Shown: positions 1 to 4,994 of the stretch, in pieces | Layout of the letters: each line of letters begins with the position of its first letter | Numbering within the stretch: the first letter of the stretch is position 1 | Source of the DNA: Actinomycetes bacterium | Lineage (GTDB): Bacteria > Actinomycetota > Actinomycetes > S36-B12 | DNA length: 6,108 bases | NCBI GenBank assembly: GCA_030425745.1 | Contig: JAUHZW010000132.1 | Location: 1 to 6,108, forward strand | Direction of reading: 5' to 3' | Notes under the pieces: model-generated | Seen by the model: the letters and a program-made list of their open reading frames with translations, nothing else | Database searches by the model: none | What the model was told of the DNA's origin: nothing | Made by a program: the position numbers and the translations under genes

Positions 1-142
1 CCTGCAGGAGGCGCACCTTGTCGACTGTCAGGGCCCACGCGGCCAACAATCCGAGGACCCCAGCCGCCGTGATCGCGGGCGGAACCCACCGGCTTGGAGC
101 GACCTCCGACGCGAGGGGCGCGGACGATTCGTGAACGGTCAC
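1..142 (-). CDS. Vitamin K epoxide reductase (VKOR) family protein, N-terminal fragment
   Basis: Only the first 47 codons are in the window; the gene runs off the left edge. The start is a GTG at 142-140 that overlaps the TGA of the DsbA-like gene (141-139), so the two are probably translationally coupled. After about 18 polar residues comes a hydrophobic segment (about 20-40) ending in AAWALTVDKVRLLQ, which resembles the first membrane helix of actinobacterial VKOR proteins just before their loop cysteines. The quinone-linked CxxC is not in the window, so the call rests on this short match and on the neighbour. VKOR proteins are integral membrane enzymes that reoxidise DsbA-type partners and pass electrons to quinone, and DsbA-VKOR pairing is well known in actinobacteria. 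The alternative is an unrelated membrane protein. Confidence 0.65.
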   Translation of the reverse strand, partial: MTVHESSAPLASEVAPSRWVPPAITAAGVLGLLAAWALTVDKVRLLQ

Positions 143-813
143 GAAGCGGCGAGCGCTGCGTCGATCGCCGCGGTCACGTCTTCGGCCGAGGTGAGCTCCA
201 GGGGTTCACCGTTGAGGAAGAACGACGGTGTGCCCTGGAGACCGAGCCCCTCTGCGTCGCCACGGTCGAGCTCCACGCGGGCGGCGGTGGCGGGATCGGC
301 GATCGCCGCGTCATAGGCCTCCATGTCGAACCCCAGTTCCTCGGCGATGCCCCGGAAGAGCTCGGCCTGGGACTCCTGCTTCTCTCCCCACTCGGCCTGC
401 GACCGGTAGAGGATCGTGTACATGTCCTCCAGTCGGCCCTGCTGGGCCGCCGCCTCCACCGCCAAGGCGGCGTTGACGGCGTTGGCGTGACCAGGCAGGG
501 GGAAGTAGCGGATCACGAACCGCACTTTGCCGGCATAGATCTCGCGCAGGCCTTCGACGAACGGAAAGGCCGCGGCGCAGGCCTCGCATTCGAAGTCCAG
601 GAACTCGACCAGTGTCACGCGGCCGTCGGCCGGGTCGCCGAGGACGTGGCTGTTGGCGCGCACGATCTGGGGTTCCATAGCCGCTGCCGTCGTGGCGGTA
701 GGGGCGGCTGACGGCTCGGACGTCGTCCCGCCGCGGATGAGGGCGAGGGATACGAGCGCCGAGACGAGGAGGATGCCGATGACCGTCACGACGGTGCCCG
801 TTCGGCCGCGCAT
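139..813 (-). CDS. Membrane-anchored DsbA-family thiol:disulfide oxidoreductase
   Basis: The product is 224 residues. Residues 8-26 form one N-terminal membrane anchor (or uncleaved signal), followed by an Ala/Thr/Pro-rich linker to about 45 and a thioredoxin-fold DsbA domain. The active site is FECEAC (CxxC, C76 and C79), and the cis-proline loop is GLQGTPSFFLNG (P196). RYFPLPGHANA (about 102-112), leading into the helical insertion, is typical of DsbA-like proteins such as BdbD and other actinobacterial DSBA-domain oxidoreductases. It should act outside the membrane, most likely oxidising cysteines of exported proteins. The ATG at 813 is chosen because GAGGAGGG lies 3 nt upstream and it puts the membrane segment at the N-terminus; a longer frame to 954 would add 47 residues without family character. 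It overlaps the VKOR-like gene by 4 nt, making oxidation rather than reduction the likely role. Confidence 0.9.
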   Translation of the reverse strand: MRGRTGTVVTVIGILLVSALVSLALIRGGTTSEPSAAPTATTAAAMEPQIVRANSHVLGDPADGRVTLVEFLDFECEACAAAFPFVEGLREIYAGKVRFVIRYFPLPGHANAVNAALAVEAAAQQGRLEDMYTILYRSQAEWGEKQESQAELFRGIAEELGFDMEAYDAAIADPATAARVELDRGDAEGLGLQGTPSFFLNGEPLELTSAEDVTAAIDAALAAS

Positions 814-816
814 AGA

Positions 817-824
817 CCCTCCTC
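817..824 (-). promoter_or_regulatory. Ribosome binding site of the DsbA-like gene
   Basis: On the minus strand the sequence reads GAGGAGGG, then TCT, then ATG at 813. This strong Shine-Dalgarno match decides the start against in-frame codons further upstream, although the spacing is rather tight. Confidence 0.75.
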
Positions 825-906
825 GCAGTGGGTCGTCGACCAGCGATCGACTGAGATCCCCGCCCGTGAGTATGCGGACGGATCTACGGTGATACCGACG
901 CGTTTT

Positions 907-925
907 GATGAAGATTCGATCAAGG
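907..925. repeat. 19-bp direct repeat, copy 1
   Basis: GATGAAGATTCGATCAAGG occurs here and again at 2961-2979 with one difference (T to C at base 10). This copy overlaps the stop codon of the small membrane protein (922-920) and lies 93 bp upstream of the DsbA-like start. The similarity does not extend beyond the 19 bases on either side, as expected for a protein-binding site or a short dispersed repeat rather than a duplicated segment. The function is not known. Confidence 0.7.
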
Positions 926-1201
926 AGTGGGCTCGGAAGGGTCGGTGGCCGCATCTGGGCGCGGCGACCGACGGCGCGCTCGCACTCGGCGGACTACCGC
1001 CCGGACTGCTCCGTAGCCCATCCCGATGAGGATGCCCGCCAGCCCCGACAGCAGGAGGATGAAGACGGCGCTCGGCTGGGCGTCGGCGGTCCCGTCTGCC
1101 TCCGCCGCAGCGGCCGGGGACCCGCCCGCTATCAGCGCCGCCGCGAGGAGTCCGGCCACCACCACCCGGGTGACCCGGAGGCGAAACCGCGCCCGACGCA
1201 T
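920..1201 (-). CDS. Small exported membrane protein of unknown function
   Basis: The product is 93 residues from the ATG at 1201, or 102 from an in-frame ATG at 1228; neither has a convincing Shine-Dalgarno. I prefer 1201 because it gives a classic signal sequence: MRRARFRLRVTR, a hydrophobic core, then SPAAAAE with a likely cleavage site near residue 33. A short polar stretch follows, then a glycine-rich membrane helix (about 45-66), an arginine-rich stop-transfer tail (VRRVRARRR) and a Pro/Asp/Ser-rich end. There are no cysteines or histidines in the 93-residue form, so it is not an obvious thiol or haem protein. It lies 106 bp upstream of the DsbA-like gene on the same strand and divergent from resB, so a link to protein maturation at the membrane is possible but only inferred. 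No family is recognised. Confidence 0.55.
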   Translation of the reverse strand: MRRARFRLRVTRVVVAGLLAAALIAGGSPAAAAEADGTADAQPSAVFILLLSGLAGILIGMGYGAVRAVVRRVRARRRSPRPDAATDPSEPTP

Positions 1202-1351
1202 CGGTGCACACGCTGACGCCTGAGGCATCGGCGAATTGTGGCGCCAGCGACGGCCGCGGGCAAGTCACTCGATCGCGGCCCGTCCCCGGGGCGACATCGC
1301 AACCCCATCAGACGCCAGCGATGATCTCGTGGCTTGCTCACAATCAGAGGC

Positions 1352-1355
1352 GAGG
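1352..1355 (+). promoter_or_regulatory. Ribosome binding site supporting the resB GTG start
   Basis: GAGG, within GAGGCGAGG, ends 6 nt before the GTG at 1362. It favours this start over an upstream in-frame ATG at 1236, which has no Shine-Dalgarno and would add 42 residues unlike the family. Confidence 0.55.
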
Positions 1356-1361
1356 TGTGCT

Positions 1362-2927
1362 GTGGCCGTCCGGACCGAGGCGGTGCCACCCCCCGGTGTG
1401 AGAGGCTGGGGGCGCTGGGCGTGGCGACAGCTCACCAGCATGCGGACCGCTCTGATCCTACTGTTCCTGCTCGCTCTTGCCAGCGTTCCCGGGTCGGTCC
1501 TGCCGCAGCGGGGCAACAACCCGCTGCGCGTCGATCAGTGGCTCACGGACAACCCCACATCGGGACCGATCCTCGACCGGCTGGGCTTCTTCGACGGCTA
1601 CAGCTCGCCGTGGTTCGCGTCGGTCTATCTCCTTCTGTTCGTCTCGCTCATCGGTTGTCTGCTGTCGCGTTCCCGTCAGCACTGGCAGGCAGTCAGGTCC
1701 CAACCGCCTCCCGCGCCACGCCGGCTCGCGAGGATGCCAGGATCGCGGTCGCTCGATGTGCCGGACGGCCCGCAGGACGTGCTGGACCGCGCTGAACGCC
1801 ACCTTCGCCAGGGACGGTGGAGGGTGCGTGCCGGGTCGGATGACGACGGCCGGAGCTGGCTCGCCGCGGAACGGGGCTACCTCCACGAGACCGGCAACCT
1901 TGTCTTCCACGTGAGTCTCCTGCTGGTCCTGGCGGCCGTCGCGATCGGCGGGCTGTTCGGCTGGAAGGGCAACGTCATCGTTCGTGAGGGGTCGGGGTTC
2001 TCCAACACCCTCACCCAGTACGACGCATGGGGCGCGGGCAGGTTCGTCAACGCGGACGACCTCGCCCCGTTCTCCTTCTCCCTGGACGACTTCGCTGTCG
2101 ACTTCGAGCGGGGCGACGCCCAGGCCGGTGCGCCGCGACTGTTCGAGGCTGACCTGACCTACCGACCCACACCTGCGATGCCGGCGCAGTACGAGCGGGT
2201 CGAGGTGAATTCCCCGCTTCAGGCCGCGGGCGCGAAAGTCTTCCTGGTGGGCCACGGGTACGCCCCGCGTTTCGTCATTCGGGACTCGACCGACGCGGTG
2301 TTGTTCGACGACGCGGTGGTGTTCCTTCCTCAGGATGGCAATTTCACCTCCACTGGCGTCATCAAGGTTCCCGACGCGCAACCACCCTTGGGATTCTCTG
2401 GCATCTTCGCGCCGACTGCTGCCCTGAGCCGGGAAAGGGGCCCGTTCTCGACCTTCCCCGCCCCTGACTACCCGGCTGTGTTCCTTTCGGCATTCAGCGG
2501 AGACCTTGGTCTGGGATCGGGTCGCCCGCAGAGTGTGTACACGTTGAACACGGACGCGATGAGCCAACTGGGCCTCGAGTCACTCCGCCCAGGGGAAGCG
2601 TGGACGCTGCCGGCGGGTGCCGGACGCGTCGAGTTCACGGGCTATCAGCGCTGGGCCTCCTTCCAGATCGCCAACGACCCCGGCAAGGAACTGGCCCTCA
2701 TCGCCACAGTCAGCGCAATGTGCGGTCTCGTTGCCTCATTGAGTGTGCGCCGGCGTCGACTCTGGATCAAGGCGTACCCCGCTGCTGACGCCGGGGCGAC
2801 CCGCGTCGAGATCGCCGGTCTCATGAAGTCCGGCGACGCCGCGCAATCGGACCACGATGTGGCCACTCTCGTCGAGATTGCCGCGGGCGGGCGAAGCCTG
2901 CCTGCACGGAAGGGTGCAACTCAGTGA
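1362..2927 (+). CDS. resB: Cytochrome c biogenesis protein ResB (Ccs1, System II)
   Basis: The product is 521 residues, normal for actinobacterial ResB. WRQLTSMRTALILLFLLALA begins the first membrane segment (about 28-48) and leads to VPGSVLPQR. The second segment is about 83-102 and the third about 180-200 (VFHVSLLLVLAAVAIGGLFG, with H183). A large extracytoplasmic domain follows, containing GHGYAP (296-301) and FLPQDGNFTSTGVIKVPD (321-338). The last membrane segment (442-462) ends in SVRRRRLWIKA, and a polar cytoplasmic tail follows. ResB forms the System II synthase with CcsA/CcsB, which handles haem and attaches it to apocytochrome CxxCH motifs outside the membrane. One oddity is VNSPL (282-286), where I would expect VNHPL from related actinobacterial proteins. 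A second is the absence of the usual downstream ccsA/ccsB: the next gene is a broken VanW-type gene. No resA or ccdA is seen on the left side either. Confidence 0.93.
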   Translation: MAVRTEAVPPPGVRGWGRWAWRQLTSMRTALILLFLLALASVPGSVLPQRGNNPLRVDQWLTDNPTSGPILDRLGFFDGYSSPWFASVYLLLFVSLIGCLLSRSRQHWQAVRSQPPPAPRRLARMPGSRSLDVPDGPQDVLDRAERHLRQGRWRVRAGSDDDGRSWLAAERGYLHETGNLVFHVSLLLVLAAVAIGGLFGWKGNVIVREGSGFSNTLTQYDAWGAGRFVNADDLAPFSFSLDDFAVDFERGDAQAGAPRLFEADLTYRPTPAMPAQYERVEVNSPLQAAGAKVFLVGHGYAPRFVIRDSTDAVLFDDAVVFLPQDGNFTSTGVIKVPDAQPPLGFSGIFAPTAALSRERGPFSTFPAPDYPAVFLSAFSGDLGLGSGRPQSVYTLNTDAMSQLGLESLRPGEAWTLPAGAGRVEFTGYQRWASFQIANDPGKELALIATVSAMCGLVASLSVRRRRLWIKAYPAADAGATRVEIAGLMKSGDAAQSDHDVATLVEIAAGGRSLPARKGATQ

Positions 2928-2960
2928 TCTCGCCGACTCGGTGCACCCGGAAGCACGGGC

Positions 2961-2979
2961 GATGAAGATCCGATCAAGG
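2961..2979. repeat. 19-bp direct repeat, copy 2
   Basis: GATGAAGATCCGATCAAGG matches the copy at 907-925 at 18 of 19 bases, in the same orientation on the window. It lies 33 bp after the resB stop and 89 bp upstream of the VanW-type start. Relative to the gene that follows each copy, the two point in opposite directions but at nearly the same distance. Confidence 0.7.
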
Positions 2980-3052
2980 TGCCCCTGTCTTCACCGCGGT
3001 CACGAGCACCCTCGCCGACGATAGATCCCGCACCGCAGAGGCACGAGTCGGC

Positions 3053-3060
3053 AGGGGAGG
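3053..3060 (+). promoter_or_regulatory. Ribosome binding site of the VanW-type gene
   Basis: AGGGGAGG lies 8 nt before the GTG at 3069. It supports that start rather than an in-frame ATG at 2979, which would add 30 low-complexity residues. Confidence 0.6.
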
Positions 3061-3068
3061 TACGCGGA

Positions 3069-3737
3069 GTGAGCGACACGACGGCCTCTGATCCGGCGAC
3101 GGGTAACCCCGATGGGTCGCCCCCAGCACAGCGGCCCGCGCGAGGAAGGCGCCTGACCATCATGACAGTCGCTTCCACCGTCCTCCTCGCCGCAGCCTCT
3201 GCTACCTACCTTCTCGCTGGGCTGTCCGCCAACGACCGGATGCCGCGCAACGCCACGGTCGATGGAGCATCCGTCGATGGCCTTTCCCGCGACGAGGCCG
3301 CAAGGATCGCCCGGGCGGGTGCCTCGGTCCGGCTTGACCAGGCTGTGCGGCTCTCCGGCCCCGACGGTTGGTCAACCACGATCGTGCCGGCCCGAGCCGG
3401 CTTCACCCTCGATACCGATGGCGCCATCGACGGCGTCGAGGCGCCCGGGTGGTCGCCGAGCGGGCTTTGGCGCTGGCTCACCGTGCCAACCCACGTCACG
3501 AGCGCCATGGAGATCGATCGCGAGCGGCTGTCGGAGGTGGTCGCCGAGCGGACGGCGGGCCTTGCCGCGGCACCGCGCGAGCCGGCCATCCGGCCTGCGC
3601 GCCGGGATCTGGTCCTCGATCCCGGGTCCACGGGCTGGACGCTTGACGTAGCGGCCGCAAGCCAGGCAGTCATTGCCGCTGTTGAAAGCGGCAGCCGTGA
3701 CGTCGTACTCGCGGCCCGAGCCGTTCCCCCGGCCGTC
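3069..3737 (+). pseudogene. VanW/YoaR-type wall-associated protein, 3' truncated
   Basis: About 223 family-like residues remain. There is a polar cytoplasmic N-terminus (PARGRR before the membrane), one membrane helix (about 30-51), then an extracellular region with the pattern of the peptidoglycan-binding-like domain of VanW/YoaR proteins: ATVDGASVDGLSRDEAARIA (62-81), a second repeat-like unit with VVAERTAGLAAAPREPAI, and VLDPGSTGWTLDVAAASQAV (182-201). Homology stops at DVVLAARAVPPAV. The C-terminal VanW domain that normally follows, with its FSFN and GGGxCQ motifs, is absent in all frames that I read. The reading frame stays open by chance to a TGA at 4095-4097, through repeats and hairpins that are clearly not coding, so a 342-residue fusion could be translated but is unlikely to work. 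The cause looks like a rearrangement or insertion near 3737 rather than a simple frameshift. Confidence 0.7.
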
Positions 3738-3816
3738 TGTCACTCGTCGGAAGTAGTCTCCCTGACGTCATCATCTACCGGGACATCTTCCGCGCACGGC
3801 GTGAATGTTGACAAGG

Positions 3817-3860
3817 GGGGTGCAGGGTTTGCACTCCCCGGGGGTGCAGGAGGGGTGCAG
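3817..3860. repeat. Cluster of GGGGTGCAG repeats with one inverted, interrupted copy
   Basis: GGGGTGCAG occurs at 3817-3825, 3841-3849 and 3852-3860. An inverted copy, TGCACTCCCC (3830-3839, one extra T), faces the second copy and forms a near-palindrome over 3830-3848. Repeats of this size and spacing are typical of binding sites for a recombinase, replication initiator or repressor. No such protein gene is in the window. Confidence 0.6.
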
Positions 3861-3939
3861 AAGTGCGGTTTCGTGAGGGGATCTCGGTGGGCACGCAACC
3901 CGATGGTCGCGCCGTTCCAGTTTCGCCCCGCTACCAACC

Positions 3940-3981
3940 AAATGGCACAAGGCCTCCCAACGGGGGGGCCTTGTCCCATTT
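3940..3981. repeat. Long imperfect hairpin flanked by a 10-bp direct repeat
   Basis: The left arm AAATGGCACAAGGCC (3940-3954) pairs with GGCCTTGTCCCATTT (3967-3981), with one C-C mismatch. The inner CCC and GGG can extend the stem to an AAC loop. No T-run follows, so it is not a textbook intrinsic terminator, although actinobacterial terminators often lack one. TTTCGCCCCG occurs at 3921-3930 and again at 3979-3988, on either side of the hairpin. Confidence 0.6.
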
Positions 3982-3997
3982 CGCCCCGGTTCAGTAG

Positions 3998-4017
3998 CCC
4001 CTCGCGGAGGGGTTTGT
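3998..4017 (+). terminator. Candidate intrinsic terminator
   Basis: CCCCTC (3998-4003), GCG and GAGGGG (4007-4012) form a perfect 6-bp GC-rich stem, followed by TTTGT on the plus strand. Together with the hairpin at 3940-3981 it could stop transcription entering the unknown gene from the left. The loop is only 3 nt and the T-tract is short. Confidence 0.45.
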
Positions 4018-4034
4018 TGACAGGTTTATTGACG
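4011..4034. repeat. Tandem 12-bp repeat GGTTTRTTGACR
   Basis: GGTTTGTTGACA (4011-4022) is followed directly by GGTTTATTGACG (4023-4034), identical at 10 of 12 bases. A related TGTTGACA occurs at 3806-3813. The first unit overlaps the tail of the candidate terminator. The function is not known; a pair of tandem protein-binding sites is possible. Confidence 0.45.
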
Positions 4035-4241
4035 ATGGACGGCTCGCGTCGTGCGCGTCCGCGGTGCCCGTTGATGGTGGGCGGCTGCTCCTGGTGACGT
4101 GATGGTGGTCTGTCATGGTGATCAACGACCTGGATCCGTCTGATACCTCGCATTTTCTCCCGGGTGTTGTGGCGTTCTGGGTCCAGTTGGGCCTGCCACG
4201 ATGGGTGAGTGCCCGACCTACGACGAAGCCAACCGGAGCCG

Positions 4242-4874
4242 ATGCCACGTCCTCCGCGTTTGGAACGCCAGCACGGACTGGCCGACGACCTGCTTCGTGA
4301 GTTGGCGCCATTGCTGGCTGAGGATGGGATCGATGTCAGCCGTCTCGATGACGTGGATGTTCCGACATTGCAGGCCGCGTTGGACCGCGCCGTCGAGCGG
4401 CGCAACATGGCGTTGTTCACTCCGGTGGGAAGGGCCCGTGAGCTCGCCGCGGCGACAATGCGTGTCGCGGCTGAGGGCATCATCAGCGGAGACACGGTTC
4501 TCGCGGCCGCCGTCCTCGACCAAGTCACGCCGGAGTCGCCGGATGACTCCTCTGCGACGGTCGCTGGCTGCATCGGACTGGCGCTGGGGCTGTTGGATGA
4601 ATGGCTTTGCGAACGGGAGTCCGTCGCACCGGCAGGACTGGCGATGAGCGTGAGACTGCCGCCGGGGCACTGGACGGGGGAGCGGGCCGCCGCTGACGTG
4701 CTGGCTCTGGCCCGCAAGGGTCGGGCATTTCGTGCGCTGCGCACCTTGATCGTGAACCAGGGCAGCCATCAACTCCTGCCGGGTTGTGCCCTCGCAGTCG
4801 CGGCGGCCATCCAGGCGTGGGCCGATGTGACGCAGGCACCGATTCGCGAGGTGGCCGGAGCAGCAGTCCAGTGA
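4242..4874 (+). CDS. Hypothetical helical protein next to the AbiE operon
   Basis: The product is 210 residues from the ATG at 4242, or 221 from a GTG at 4209. Both starts have weak ribosome sites; GGAG lies 3 nt before the ATG, so I prefer that one. No family is recognised. The sequence is soluble, leucine- and alanine-rich and probably almost all helical. An N-terminal segment reads HGLADDLLRELAPLLAEDGI, a middle stretch RRNMALFTPVGRARELAAAT, and the C-terminal half contains a small hydrophobic run near AGCIGLALGLLDEW that is too short and interrupted for a clear membrane helix. I see no signal peptide, nucleotide-binding loop, metal-binding cluster or helix-turn-helix. Good coding character and a clean stop support a real gene. 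It is separated from abiEi by 120 bp with a separate promoter, so it need not be part of the toxin-antitoxin unit. Confidence 0.7.
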   Translation: MPRPPRLERQHGLADDLLRELAPLLAEDGIDVSRLDDVDVPTLQAALDRAVERRNMALFTPVGRARELAAATMRVAAEGIISGDTVLAAAVLDQVTPESPDDSSATVAGCIGLALGLLDEWLCERESVAPAGLAMSVRLPPGHWTGERAAADVLALARKGRAFRALRTLIVNQGSHQLLPGCALAVAAAIQAWADVTQAPIREVAGAAVQ

Positions 4875-4920
4875 GGTGCTGCACTCGTGTCAGGACAGGA
4901 AGGTCCCAGCGCTCAGCCTC

Positions 4921-4978
4921 CAAATACCCAAGTAGTCTTCTCAGAGAGGCCTGTGTGGGTATACTATTTGAGTATTTG
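4921..4978. promoter_or_regulatory. AbiE operator: 16-bp inverted repeat
   Basis: The left arm CAAATACCCAAGTAGT (4921-4936) and right arm ACTATTTGAGTATTTG (4963-4978) are inverted copies matching at 14 of 16 bases. Their centres are 42 bp apart, about four helical turns, so both face the same side of DNA. Each arm holds two half-sites 8 bp apart (CAAATA and CAAGTA on the left, TATTTG twice on the right). The stretch is visibly AT-richer than its surroundings. In Streptococcus agalactiae AbiEi binds inverted repeats in its own promoter and represses it; this layout fits the same scheme, by inference. Confidence 0.7.
4960..4965 (+). promoter_or_regulatory. Candidate -10 box of the abiE promoter
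   Basis: TATACT matches the -10 consensus at 5 of 6 bases and overlaps the right operator arm by 3 bases, so a bound repressor would block it. No good -35 is seen 17-18 bp upstream (the bases there read about TCTTCTC), so an activator or weak basal use is possible. The start of transcription would be about 4972, leaving a short leader of roughly 23 nt. Confidence 0.5.
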
Positions 4979-4980
4979 TG

Positions 4981-4988
4981 AGGAGGGG
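4981..4988 (+). promoter_or_regulatory. Ribosome binding site of abiEi
   Basis: AGGAGGGG lies 6 nt before the ATG at 4995. It selects this start over the in-frame GTG at 4992 and over a longer frame from 4887 that would run through the operator. Confidence 0.8.
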
Positions 4989-4994
4989 AGCGTG

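Larger units (their letters stand above)
3738..4241. other. Non-coding junction region between the broken gene and the unknown gene
   Basis: These 504 bases hold no convincing gene. In order they contain a short coding-like tail in another plus-strand frame (SSLPDVIIYRDIFRARREC then TGA at 3809-3811), the GGGGTGCAG repeat cluster, the imperfect hairpin with flanking TTTCGCCCCG repeats, a terminator-like hairpin and a tandem 12-bp repeat. About 200 bp from 4035 show nothing I can assign. Frames open on the minus strand here are continuous with the antisense of the 4242 gene and look like shadows. The concentration of repeats beside a broken gene suggests the edge of a mobile or recombined segment. 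Confidence 0.6.

Noticed and set aside
139..711. Long plus-strand frames over the DsbA-like gene
   Set aside because: They are antisense shadows in GC-rich DNA. The minus-strand frame has a CxxC motif, cis-proline loop, membrane anchor and ribosome site; the plus frames show no family character.
1229..1361. ATTGTG (1235-1240) and CACAAT (1340-1345) as Rex- or CRP-like half-sites, and the CGCCAGCGA repeat (1242-1250, 1313-1321)
   Set aside because: The half-sites are about 100 bp apart and do not form a proper operator, and 9-bp repeats of GC-rich sequence can arise by chance. No promoter could be placed with confidence in this divergent region.
1458..2567. 369-residue minus-strand open frame inside resB
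   Set aside because: It is the antisense of a clearly recognised resB and is charged and low in recognisable motifs, as expected for a shadow frame.
3749..3811. Tail SSLPDVIIYRDIFRARREC as a fragment of a zinc metallopeptidase-like protein
   Set aside because: It faintly recalls an LPD-IYR pattern of small MMP-like zincins, but it is only about 20 residues, stops before any HExxH motif and has no clear start. Noted as a possible gene remnant only.
3817..4034. CRISPR array
   Set aside because: The repeats are 9-12 bp, irregularly spaced and of different types. There are no regular repeats of 25-40 bp with spacers and no cas genes.
4115..4300. Plus-strand frame beginning MVINDLDPSDTSHFLPG
   Set aside because: The first 30 residues look mildly protein-like, but the frame then runs into another frame of the 4242 gene, has no ribosome site and matches nothing I recognise.
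3740..4744. 334-residue minus-strand open frame
   Set aside because: It covers the repeats and hairpins and then the antisense of the 4242 gene. The sequence is Ser/Arg-rich with no domain pattern, and the plus-strand gene is better supported.
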